From Pandoraea terrigena (GTDB lineage Bacteria; Pseudomonadota; Gammaproteobacteria; Burkholderiales; Burkholderiaceae), in NCBI RefSeq assembly GCF_902459705.1, contig NZ_CABPRU010000005.1:186001-250000 (forward strand): a DNA stretch of 64,000 nucleotides, written 5' to 3'. The position numbers and the translations under genes were made by a program. Shown in pieces: positions 8,043 through 15,935 of this stretch. Numbering within the stretch: the first letter of the stretch is position 1; each line of letters starts with the position of its first letter. The notes beneath the pieces are model-generated. The model was not told the DNA's origin, made no database searches, and was given only the letters and a program-made list of their open reading frames with translations.

Positions 8043-8600
8043 ATGCATGACTCCATTATCGTGACCGACAATTTCTATCATGATCCGGCCGACGTGCGCG
8101 ACTTCGCATTGAAGCAGACCTTCGCGGTGAAAGGAAACTATCCCGGCGCGCGTACCCAGGCGTTTCTTCATGACGGTGTCACGTCGGCGATCCAGGACAT
8201 CGTGAAGGCCCCGATCACCTATTGGCCGACCGACACCTATAACGGCGCGTTTCAATACAGCGTGCAGCACGATATCACGTGGGTGCATGCCGACCATACG
8301 ACAGTGTGGTCGGGCGTCGTCTATCTCACGCCCGACGCACCTGCCACGGCCGGAACCGCCTTCTTCCAGCATCGCGAAACCGGCTTCGATCTCTATCCGG
8401 AAGACGACGGCCAGCGGCAACGTTGCGATGCCGACGCGGCCACATGGGAGCGCTGGGAGATGACCGACCGCATCGCGAACCGGTTCAATCGCCTCATCCT
8501 GTTCCGCGGCAGACGGTTCCACGCGAGCCAGGGGCATTTCGGCAACTGCAAGGAAAACGGGCGCCTGTTCCAGACGTTTTTTTTCAACACCCAATATTGA
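8043..8600 (+). CDS. 2OG-Fe(II) oxygenase-like protein (DUF6445-like)
   Basis: 185-aa protein. It carries the spaced iron-binding triad of Fe(II)/2-oxoglutarate dioxygenases: H82-x-D84 in WVHADH and H160 in RRFHASQG. R174 (GRLFQTFFF) is a candidate 2-oxoglutarate ligand. The segment between (WSGVVYLTPDAP, then GTAFFQHRETG) has the beta-strand pattern of the jelly-roll core and resembles DUF6445 proteins. A GTG at 8034 overlapping the previous stop is an alternative start. It is closely spaced within the collagen-like cluster. Prolyl and other side-chain hydroxylases of this fold modify collagens elsewhere, so hydroxylation of the collagen-like protein is an attractive inference. The sequence shows only the fold signature and the location. 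Confidence 0.72.
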   Translation: MHDSIIVTDNFYHDPADVRDFALKQTFAVKGNYPGARTQAFLHDGVTSAIQDIVKAPITYWPTDTYNGAFQYSVQHDITWVHADHTTVWSGVVYLTPDAPATAGTAFFQHRETGFDLYPEDDGQRQRCDADAATWERWEMTDRIANRFNRLILFRGRRFHASQGHFGNCKENGRLFQTFFFNTQY

Positions 8601-8633
8601 CGTTCAACCTTCCTTTCGGACGGAGGTACTTTC

Positions 8634-8996
8634 ATGGCGGCTTCTGAACTCTTTTTCCCGGTGGGCTCGCTCGACCTGAGCGACGCACAATCGGCAGAGA
8701 TCAAATCGGCATTTGGGCATGACATGGCGGCCGTGCCGCTCTATCGGGTGGTGCCGGTGTCGTCCGGCGACCGGTACGTCCCGTTGCAGGGGGTGCCGGG
8801 TTTGCCGGGGATCCTGGTGCATTACCAGGACGAAGACCCCGTGCAAGGCGGGAAGATCATTGCGTCGGTCATGGCGGAAATGGCGCGCGGACCCGACGAC
8901 TCGTCTGTCTTTGCGGCACACACGAAACTGATGGCGCCGCGTGCCGGGAGCGACGCCGGCAAAAATGGTCCTCCGGCGTCGGGAAAGCGCAAGTGA
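8634..8996 (+). CDS. Unknown 120-aa protein sharing the cluster N-terminal module
   Basis: I do not recognise a family. Residues 15-40 (LSDAQSAEIKSAFG, then AAV and RVV) align without gaps in the first 14 positions with the N-termini of the collagen-like protein and the PP-loop enzyme. Residues 51-59 contain a short collagen-like stretch, LQGVPGLPG. The C-terminal 25 residues are Gly/Lys/Pro-rich and probably flexible. GGAGGT seven bases upstream fixes the ATG. It lies between the oxygenase-like gene and the radical SAM gene. It could be a second substrate, a peptide-binding partner that presents the substrate, or an adaptor; the sequence does not decide between these. Confidence 0.78.
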   Translation: MAASELFFPVGSLDLSDAQSAEIKSAFGHDMAAVPLYRVVPVSSGDRYVPLQGVPGLPGILVHYQDEDPVQGGKIIASVMAEMARGPDDSSVFAAHTKLMAPRAGSDAGKNGPPASGKRK

Positions 8997-9021
8997 GCGG
9001 CGCCGCGCGTCGTCCCGCCCC

Positions 9022-10188
9022 ATGCTGACGTCGCCCGGCGCGATGGCGCGCGGCAACGCCGGCGGCGACCTGCTCGTGATGGTCAAGGTCGCCGAGCGAT
9101 GCAACATCGACTGCAGCTATTGCTACATGTACCACGGCGTCGATCAGGGGTGGCGAGAGCGCCCGAAACGGCTGCACGCGTCCCACCTCGAGGCGCTGGC
9201 AACGCGTCTGGCGGAACATCGCAGCGCCTATCCGTCGGCGCGCATGACGCTGGAGATCCACGGCGGCGAGCCGTTGCTGCTTGGCAAAGCCCGTACCGAG
9301 CGCTTCTTCTCGGACTTGCGAAGGCGCTTGCCGGCGTCCGACCTTAGCATCATCACGCAGAGCAACGGCGTGTTGATCGATGACGACTGGCTGGATCTTT
9401 ACGTACGGTACGACGCGAGCCTGGGCATCAGCTGCGATGGGCCGCCCGATATGCATGACCGGCATCGGTACGACTTCGCGCGACAGGGGACGGGCAAGCG
9501 CGTCGAGCAGGCGATTCGGCGCTGTCTATCGCATCCGGCATCGCAACGGGTATTCAACGGTGTACTGGCCGTGATCGACCCGAATCATGACCCGGTGCGC
9601 ATGCTCGATTACTTTCGGTCGCTCGGGCTGACGGCCATCGACTTCCTGCTCCCGGATGCCAATTTCGCCGCGCCGCCCCGGCACGTCCAGGCCTACACGC
9701 ACGCCAGGCTGCTCAGTTTCCTGTGCCGAGGCTTCGATGCCTGGCTGGCCATCGACGATCCGGACTTCAGCGTACGGATCTTCGAGACGTTCATTCGCGG
9801 TGTGCTTGGCCGTCGCTCGGAACTCGATGCCTTTGGCGGAGCGCTCGCGCCAATCGTCGTCGTGGAGAGCGATGGCAGTTATCGCTTGCTCGACGTGCTC
9901 GCCATCTGCGAGGCGGGCGCAACCCACACCGGGTTCGACCTCGCGTCGGCCCCGCTGCAGGCGTGCAGTGATTACGCGCGCACTCGCTACCCCGAGCCCC
10001 ATGAGGCTTGCCTGCGGTGCGAGGCATTTGCGGCGTGCGGCGGGGGATATGTCGCGCATCGATTCGACGGACACAGTTACGACAATCCCAGCTTCTATTG
10101 CGACGCACTACTGGGCTTTTATCGCCACGTCAGGGCGCGGGTGCAGGGGGGGATGCCCCGAATGCCAGCGATGCCTGCGCGCCAATGA
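9022..10188 (+). CDS. Radical SAM/SPASM-type peptide maturase, FxsB/cyclophane-forming type
   Basis: 388-aa radical SAM enzyme. The [4Fe-4S] motif C27-x3-C31-x2-C34 (CNIDCSYCYMYHG) is followed by the SAM-binding GGEP at 81-84. The C-terminus holds auxiliary-cluster cysteines C296, C315, C330, C333, C339 and C360 in EACLRC, AACGGGYVAHR and NPSFYC. That arrangement is characteristic of FxsB/GrrM-type maturases, which join aromatic side chains to neighbouring carbons in RiPP precursors. No Fxs-type precursor is present. The likely partners are the collagen-like protein or the 120-aa protein. The start is uncertain: the ATGs at 8965 and 9022 are in frame, neither with a good ribosome-binding site; 9022 avoids overlap with the preceding gene. 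Last gene of the cluster. Confidence 0.83.
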   Translation: MLTSPGAMARGNAGGDLLVMVKVAERCNIDCSYCYMYHGVDQGWRERPKRLHASHLEALATRLAEHRSAYPSARMTLEIHGGEPLLLGKARTERFFSDLRRRLPASDLSIITQSNGVLIDDDWLDLYVRYDASLGISCDGPPDMHDRHRYDFARQGTGKRVEQAIRRCLSHPASQRVFNGVLAVIDPNHDPVRMLDYFRSLGLTAIDFLLPDANFAAPPRHVQAYTHARLLSFLCRGFDAWLAIDDPDFSVRIFETFIRGVLGRRSELDAFGGALAPIVVVESDGSYRLLDVLAICEAGATHTGFDLASAPLQACSDYARTRYPEPHEACLRCEAFAACGGGYVAHRFDGHSYDNPSFYCDALLGFYRHVRARVQGGMPRMPAMPARQ

Positions 10189-10206
10189 CGGGGGGCGGCA
10201 GCGCCA

Positions 10207-10247
10207 GCAAAAAGGGCTGAGTCTCGTGCACTACCGGACTCAGCCCT
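10207..10247 (-). terminator. Terminator of the cphA' gene (possibly bidirectional)
   Basis: AGGGCTGAGTC (10213-10223) pairs perfectly with GACTCAGCCCT (10237-10247). On the minus strand the stem runs into TTTTT, giving an intrinsic terminator for the gene ending at 10275. For the plus-strand radical SAM gene it offers only the hairpin. Confidence 0.8.
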
Positions 10248-10274
10248 GACGCGTTCAACGGTCCGAAAGCGCGT

Positions 10275-12851
10275 TCAGGAACTCGCCTTCGCCACGCGTT
10301 GTGAGAGATGCGCGAGGGCGTCGTCGACCTGATCGATGAGAATCAGGCACAGATCGCCCGGCTGCAGACGCGCTAGCGCCGTGTCGATGGCCATGAACTC
10401 GCCGTGAATCTCGTCGATATGGCTGACGCGTCGCGCGCCGACCAGGCCTTCACGCAACAGGCCGAGCACTTCGCCGTCTTCGCGGCCGCGCTGGCACTGG
10501 TCCTGATAGAGCAGTACGTCGTCGAACGCGTCGCCGAGGATCTGCGTCTGACGGCGGATATCGTCGTCACGACGGTCGCCCGCGCCCGAAATGACGACCG
10601 AACGGCGGCGCGCGGGCATCGTCTCGATGGCTTGTGCGAGGGCGGCAATGGCGTCCGGATTGTGACCATAGTCGGCAATCACGGTCGCCCCCCGGTAGTC
10701 GAACACGTTGAAGCGCCCCGGCGCGGTGCCCGCGTCGTTCACGAAGGTGGCCAGCCCGGCCCGGATCGTGGCCGGATCGAGGTTCAGTGCCCAGGCCGCG
10801 CCGATGGCCGCCATCGCGTTCTCGACCTGGAAGCCGATGGCGCCGCCACGGGTGAGCGGAATTGCCGCCATCGCGTAGCGGGTCTCGATGCCGCCCTGAC
10901 ACGTTACGATACTGCCGCCGTCGACATACACCACACGCTTGCCCTTGGCACGATGCGTGGCGAGGGCCGGATGCGTGGCGTCCATGGCGAAGTAGGTGAC
11001 CTCTCCCGGGCAGGCGTCGGCCATGCGTGCGACCATCGGATCGGCGGCATTGAGCACGGCCATGCCATGCGGCGCCACGTTGCGCACGATCACGCTCTTG
11101 AGCACGGCAAGATCTTCCACCGTGTTGATGTACGACAGGCCCAAGTGGTCGCCCATGCCGATGTTGGTCACCACGGCCACATCGCAGCGGTCGTAGGCCA
11201 GCCCTTCACGCAGCAAGCCACCGCGCGCGGTTTCGAACACGGCGGCGTCCACGTCGGGGTGCATCAGCACGTTGCGCGCGCTGCGCGGGCCGCTGCAATC
11301 GCCGGTGTCGATACGCTGACCGCTGATATAGATGCCGTCGGTGCCGGTCATGCCCACGCGCAGCCCTTGCTGGGCGATGAGGTGGGCAATCAGGCGCACC
11401 GTGGTCGTCTTGCCGTTCGTGCCGGAGACAGCCACGAGCGGAATGCGGCCATCGTCACCGTCCGCGAACATCGTCGAGACGATGGCTTCGCCGACCGCAC
11501 GGCCTTTGCCGTACGACGGCTGCAAGTGCATGCGCAGGCCCGGCGCCGCGTTGACTTCCACGATGCCGCCGGCCTGATCTTCGAACGGCTTGATGACGGT
11601 CTCGCACACGGCATCGACGCCGGCGATGTCCAGCCCCACCTGCTGCGCGGCGGCGATGGCGCGCGCGGCGATTTCCGGGTGGACGTCGTCGGTCACATCG
11701 GTGGCCGTGCCGCCGGTCGACAGGTTGGCGTTGTTGCGCAGCACGACGCGCGCGCCAGCGGCCGGCACGGAGTCGGCGTTCAACCCCTGCTTGGCGAGCG
11801 TGGCGAGTGCGATGTCGTCGAAACGAATTTTGGTGAGCGAGGTCGCGTGACCTTCGCCCCGGCGGGGGTCGGCATTGACCGTCTCGACCAACTGGCGCAC
11901 GGTGTGCACGCCGTCGCCGGTCACTTGCGGCGGATCGCGGCGCGCGGCCGCAACCAGCTTGTTGCCGATCACGAGCAGACGGAAATCGTGACCCGGAATG
12001 TAGCGCTCGATGATGACGTCGCGGCTGATGTCCTGTGCGGCCTCGAACGCTTTTTCGATCTCCTCGCGCGTACGCAGGCGTACGGCCACACCTTTGCCCT
12101 GATTGCCGTCGCGCGGTTTGACGACGACCGGCGCGTCGATGTCCTGCACCAGCTTCCATGCGGCTTCGATATCGCGCACGGTGCCCCCCAGTGGCACCGG
12201 CACGCCGGCGGCATGCAGCAATGTCTTGGTCAGGTCCTTGTCCTGCGCGATCGACTCGGCCACGGCCGACGTGCGGTCGGTCTCCGCTGCCTGAATCCGG
12301 CGTTGCTTGCTGCCCCAGCCGAACTGCACCATCGAGCCTTCCGTCAGGCGGCGATACGGAATGCCGCGTACGACGGCGGCATCCACGATCGAGCCGGTCG
12401 ATGGACCGAGACGCACATCTTCATCGAGATCGCGCAAGCGATACAGCGCATCGGCCAGATCGAACGGGCCGTCGTCGAGCGCGGCGTGGATCAGTTGCTG
12501 CGCCAACTCGAAGGCGAGACGCCCGACCGGCTCTTCGCTGTACTGCACCACGACCTGGAACGTGCCCGGCTCGATGGTCTGTATCGTTTGGCTGAACGTT
12601 ACCGGGCAGCCTGCGGCGGCTTGCAGATGCAGCGCCGTGGTCGCGAGGGCGTCGGCCAGCGACACCGGACGCTCTTCGGCGTCGGGCGTGAGCGCGGGCA
12701 GCCCGGAAAAGCGCGCACGCAGGCGAGACTCGAATCCGGCCAGATTGCCGATCGAGTATTCCAGATCGGTGCATGTCACGATCGCCTCGATGGCGGTGTG
12801 ACGGCTCCAGAGGTTGGGACCGCGCAACGCGCGGATACGGGAGACTTCCAT
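10275..12851 (-). CDS. cphA: Cyanophycin synthetase paralogue (CphA')
   Basis: 858-aa ligase that builds cyanophycin, the Asp-backbone/Arg-side-chain storage polymer, by ATP-dependent ligations. An N-terminal domain starts MEVSRIRALRGPNLW. An ATP-grasp domain covers about residues 190-460. A Mur-ligase-like domain follows with P-loop SGTNGKTTT at about 473-482. The start at 12851 is an ATG with AGGGA upstream; a GTG 24 bp earlier is the alternative. It lies downstream of, and in the same direction as, a second synthetase gene (13008-15638), with 156 bp between. In other betaproteobacteria such pairs are called cphA and cphA', the second often being less active. No cyanophycinase gene is in the window. 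Confidence 0.9.
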   Translation of the reverse strand: MEVSRIRALRGPNLWSRHTAIEAIVTCTDLEYSIGNLAGFESRLRARFSGLPALTPDAEERPVSLADALATTALHLQAAAGCPVTFSQTIQTIEPGTFQVVVQYSEEPVGRLAFELAQQLIHAALDDGPFDLADALYRLRDLDEDVRLGPSTGSIVDAAVVRGIPYRRLTEGSMVQFGWGSKQRRIQAAETDRTSAVAESIAQDKDLTKTLLHAAGVPVPLGGTVRDIEAAWKLVQDIDAPVVVKPRDGNQGKGVAVRLRTREEIEKAFEAAQDISRDVIIERYIPGHDFRLLVIGNKLVAAARRDPPQVTGDGVHTVRQLVETVNADPRRGEGHATSLTKIRFDDIALATLAKQGLNADSVPAAGARVVLRNNANLSTGGTATDVTDDVHPEIAARAIAAAQQVGLDIAGVDAVCETVIKPFEDQAGGIVEVNAAPGLRMHLQPSYGKGRAVGEAIVSTMFADGDDGRIPLVAVSGTNGKTTTVRLIAHLIAQQGLRVGMTGTDGIYISGQRIDTGDCSGPRSARNVLMHPDVDAAVFETARGGLLREGLAYDRCDVAVVTNIGMGDHLGLSYINTVEDLAVLKSVIVRNVAPHGMAVLNAADPMVARMADACPGEVTYFAMDATHPALATHRAKGKRVVYVDGGSIVTCQGGIETRYAMAAIPLTRGGAIGFQVENAMAAIGAAWALNLDPATIRAGLATFVNDAGTAPGRFNVFDYRGATVIADYGHNPDAIAALAQAIETMPARRRSVVISGAGDRRDDDIRRQTQILGDAFDDVLLYQDQCQRGREDGEVLGLLREGLVGARRVSHIDEIHGEFMAIDTALARLQPGDLCLILIDQVDDALAHLSQRVAKASS

Positions 12852-13007
12852 AAATTGCAATCCCTGTCTGTCCACTTCGCGCCTCTGTATGGCGGTTGGT
12901 TGGCGAGAAAAACGACGGTGGCTTGGGTATCTGTTATCGGCCGGACAAGCGAGGGCGGCGGCTCAGGAGCTGCGCGCCGCCACTCGCGGCTGCCTTGCGC
13001 TCAGGCA

Positions 13008-15638
13008 TCAGGCCGCCAGTGCGCGCATCGGCTGACCCATCCACTGATGCACCAGGTCGAGCATCGCGGCAGCCCCGCCTTCGTCAGCCTGCAACACGAG
13101 CAGATCGCCGCTCGCGAGCTGGGCCAGCGCCGCTTCGGCGGCCGAGCGTCGCTCACCGGCGTCGATCACCTGTACGCTGCGCTCGGCATCAATGCCCATG
13201 CGCAGTTGGGCGCGCGACTCGGCCAGCGGGCGCTTGCGCGCGACGCTCAGGTCATCGCACAGCACCACGCGCTCGAACGCCTGCGCCAGCAGCTTGCCCT
13301 CGGCTTGCAGGTCGTCGTCCATCCGGTCGACGCCGGGACCGTACACCACGATGCGCCGCTCGGCGGGCAGGGTGGCCAGTGCCGCGGCCAGCGCGGTGAG
13401 CGCCGGCGCGTTATGGGCGTCGTCGACGATGACCGTCGCACCTTGCTTTTCGAACAGCGTGAAGCGGCCCGGGGCATCCACTTGGCCGACGTCGAAGGTG
13501 CTCACGCCCGCGCGCAGGACGTCGAGTGTCACGCCCATCGACCAGGCGGCCGCAACGGCGGCGAGCACGTTCTCGATCTGGAAGCCGACGCGACCGGCAT
13601 ACGTCAGCGGCATATTGGCCGTCGCACCGAGCGTGATTTCCTCCGCGCCGGTGGCCAGCAGCACGTCGCCATTGCGCACGAACACCGTACGCTTGCCCGC
13701 CGCGCGATGCGCAACGATGGCGGGCAATTGCTCATCCAGCCCGAAGAAGATCACGTCGCCGTCGCACAGCTCGGCCATTTCCACGACGAGCGGATCGCGT
13801 GCGTTGAGCACGGCCACGCCGTCGGGCAGAACGACGTCGATTTGCGTGCGCAATACGCTGAACATGCGGTCGACGTCTTCGACGAAATACTGGCCCAGAT
13901 GATCCGGATGATCGATGTTGGTCACGATGCCGACCTGGCAGCGGTCGTACGCGAGGCCCTCGGAGAGGATGGCGGTGTTGTCGTTCTCGAAGACGGCTGC
14001 CGTCACGCTGGCGTTCATCAGCACACGGTGCGCGGCGTCCCAGTTGGCCTGGTCGCCCGCTTGCACCCGGCGCTTGTCGAGGAACAGGCCGTCGCTGCAG
14101 GCGAGGCCGGTGCGCTCGCCCGCGAGTTGCAGCAGGTGCGTGAGCAGGCGCGCGGTCACGGTCTTGCCGTTCGTGCCGGTAATGCCGACGATCGGAATGC
14201 GCCCGGCATCGCTGTCGGGGAACAGATGGTCGACGATGGCGCGGCCGACCGGGCGCGGTGCGCCATCGGCCGGCTTCAGATGCATGAGCAGGCCCGGGCC
14301 GGCGTTGACTTCGACAATGGCGCCACGCTGTTCGACCAGCGGGCGCGAAATATCTTCCGCCACCAGATCGACACCGGCGATGTCCAGGCCCACGATGCGG
14401 GCGGCCAGCGACGCATGCGCCGCCACGCTTGGATGAATGCGGTCGGTGACATCGAACGCGACGTTGCCGTTGCGCTGGATCAGCACGCGCTTGCCCTCGG
14501 GCGGCACCGCATCGGCGTCGAAGCCCTGGCGCTTGAGTTCAAGGCGGGCCGACGAGTCAATGCGCACGCGGTTGAGCGGTTGATCTTCGGCGCTGCCCCG
14601 ACGCGGGTCGCTGTTGATCTGCCGCTCGATGAGTTCCGAGACAGTGTGTTTGCCGTCGCCGACGATCGAGGCCGTCTCGCCCATCGCGGCGGCCACGACA
14701 CGTCCGCCCACGACCAGCAGTCGGTGCTCCAGACCCGGCACGAAGCGCTCGACGATCACGCCGTTGCCTTCTTCGAGGGCGACCTCGAATGCCGTGGTGA
14801 CTTCGTCGCGCGTGGTGAGATTGATGAACACGCCACGGCCGTGGTTGCCGTCGTAAGGCTTCACGACGACTGGCAGACCGATGTCTTCGGCGGCTTCCCA
14901 CGCGTCGTCGGCGCTCTCGACCAGGCGGCCTTCCGGCACGGGCACTCCGCACGATTCGAGCAGTTGCTTGGTCAGGTCCTTGTCGCGCGAGATGCTCTCG
15001 GCGATAGCGGGGGTGCGGTCCGTCTCGGCGGTCCAGATACGGCGCGCGGCGGCGCCGTAACCCAGTTGCACCAGGTTGCCGTCGGACAGTCGGATGTGCG
15101 GGATGTCGCGGTCGTCGGCGGCATCGACGATGCACGCGGTGCTTGGGCCAAGGCAGTGCTTGTCGATCAGGCCGCGCAGGGTTTCCACGGCGGCGTCGAC
15201 GTCGTACGGGCGGTCTTCGATGGCGGCCATGACCAGATCGCGGGCGGCGAACAGCGCGGCGCGGGTCACGTCTTCGTGCCAGGCCCGCACGATCACTTTA
15301 TAGACGCCGGAGATCGGCGTTTCACGCGCCTTGCCGAAGCCGCCGGGCATGCCGGCGAGGTTCTGCAGTTCCAGCGTGACGTGCTCAAGGATATGGCCGG
15401 GCCAGGTGCCTTCGTGCAGGCGCTGAAGAAAGCCGCCGCGCTCGCCGATGCTGCAACGGTGCTCGACGAGGCTGGGCAGCCATGCCGACAGCCGCTCCGG
15501 GAATCCGGGGATCTTGTTGGACGGGAACTCCTCGAGTTCGCCGATATCGACCCATGCCTCAAGCACCGGCCGATATGTCCACATATTCGGGCCGCGCAGC
15601 GACAGGACATCGAAGATCTCAATGTCTTTCTTTTTCAT
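13008..15638 (-). CDS. cphA: Cyanophycin synthetase (CphA)
   Basis: 876-aa enzyme polymerising L-Asp and L-Arg into cyanophycin, made in the cytoplasm as storage granules. An N-terminal domain (DIEIFDVLSLRGPNMW) precedes an ATP-grasp domain (about residues 200-470) and a C-terminal Mur-ligase domain with P-loop GTNGKTVT near 486-493. The length equals that of typical CphA1. The start at 15638 is the first ATG before the conserved N-terminus. It is the upstream member of the synthetase pair and lies back to back with the ABC transporter gene across a 297-bp region. That region contains GTTAA/TTAAC inverted repeats (15725-15742) but no promoter I could call confidently. Confidence 0.93.
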   Translation of the reverse strand: MKKKDIEIFDVLSLRGPNMWTYRPVLEAWVDIGELEEFPSNKIPGFPERLSAWLPSLVEHRCSIGERGGFLQRLHEGTWPGHILEHVTLELQNLAGMPGGFGKARETPISGVYKVIVRAWHEDVTRAALFAARDLVMAAIEDRPYDVDAAVETLRGLIDKHCLGPSTACIVDAADDRDIPHIRLSDGNLVQLGYGAAARRIWTAETDRTPAIAESISRDKDLTKQLLESCGVPVPEGRLVESADDAWEAAEDIGLPVVVKPYDGNHGRGVFINLTTRDEVTTAFEVALEEGNGVIVERFVPGLEHRLLVVGGRVVAAAMGETASIVGDGKHTVSELIERQINSDPRRGSAEDQPLNRVRIDSSARLELKRQGFDADAVPPEGKRVLIQRNGNVAFDVTDRIHPSVAAHASLAARIVGLDIAGVDLVAEDISRPLVEQRGAIVEVNAGPGLLMHLKPADGAPRPVGRAIVDHLFPDSDAGRIPIVGITGTNGKTVTARLLTHLLQLAGERTGLACSDGLFLDKRRVQAGDQANWDAAHRVLMNASVTAAVFENDNTAILSEGLAYDRCQVGIVTNIDHPDHLGQYFVEDVDRMFSVLRTQIDVVLPDGVAVLNARDPLVVEMAELCDGDVIFFGLDEQLPAIVAHRAAGKRTVFVRNGDVLLATGAEEITLGATANMPLTYAGRVGFQIENVLAAVAAAWSMGVTLDVLRAGVSTFDVGQVDAPGRFTLFEKQGATVIVDDAHNAPALTALAAALATLPAERRIVVYGPGVDRMDDDLQAEGKLLAQAFERVVLCDDLSVARKRPLAESRAQLRMGIDAERSVQVIDAGERRSAAEAALAQLASGDLLVLQADEGGAAAMLDLVHQWMGQPMRALAA

Positions 15639-15935
15639 ACTCAAGGCAAATTCACGCGTCAAGGCTGGGTTCGGTGGCGCGGGCGGGGCCGCTTTCAGGC
15701 GGCGCGACCGCTCGCGCTCGTACAGTTAACTGGTTACTTAACGTAAGAATCCGTAAACGGTTGACCGTCGCAACAATATTTCCATGCTGCACTGTGTCAT
15801 CGCGGAACTCCGCGCCGCAAAAAGCGTCGCTGTGGTTATACTTGCGGCAATTTCGCGGACTGACAGGGAAAGTCCGCCTCGATTTTTCCTCGTTTGCCTC
15901 GATGTCCGCCCCTTGAGGACACGTCTGCCGCAGCA

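Noticed and set aside
8965-9021. Upstream start for the radical SAM gene (ATG 8965)
   Set aside because: Kept as an alternative only; it overlaps the preceding gene, adds an Arg/Ser-rich segment unlike the family, and has no better ribosome-binding site.
10404-15746. Open reading frame of 1780 codons on the plus strand opposite both cphA genes
   Set aside because: It is antisense to two clearly conserved cyanophycin synthetases; GC-rich codon bias keeps the opposite frame open. Its composition (His, Arg, Gly, Val-rich) matches no protein family and no ribosome-binding site precedes it.
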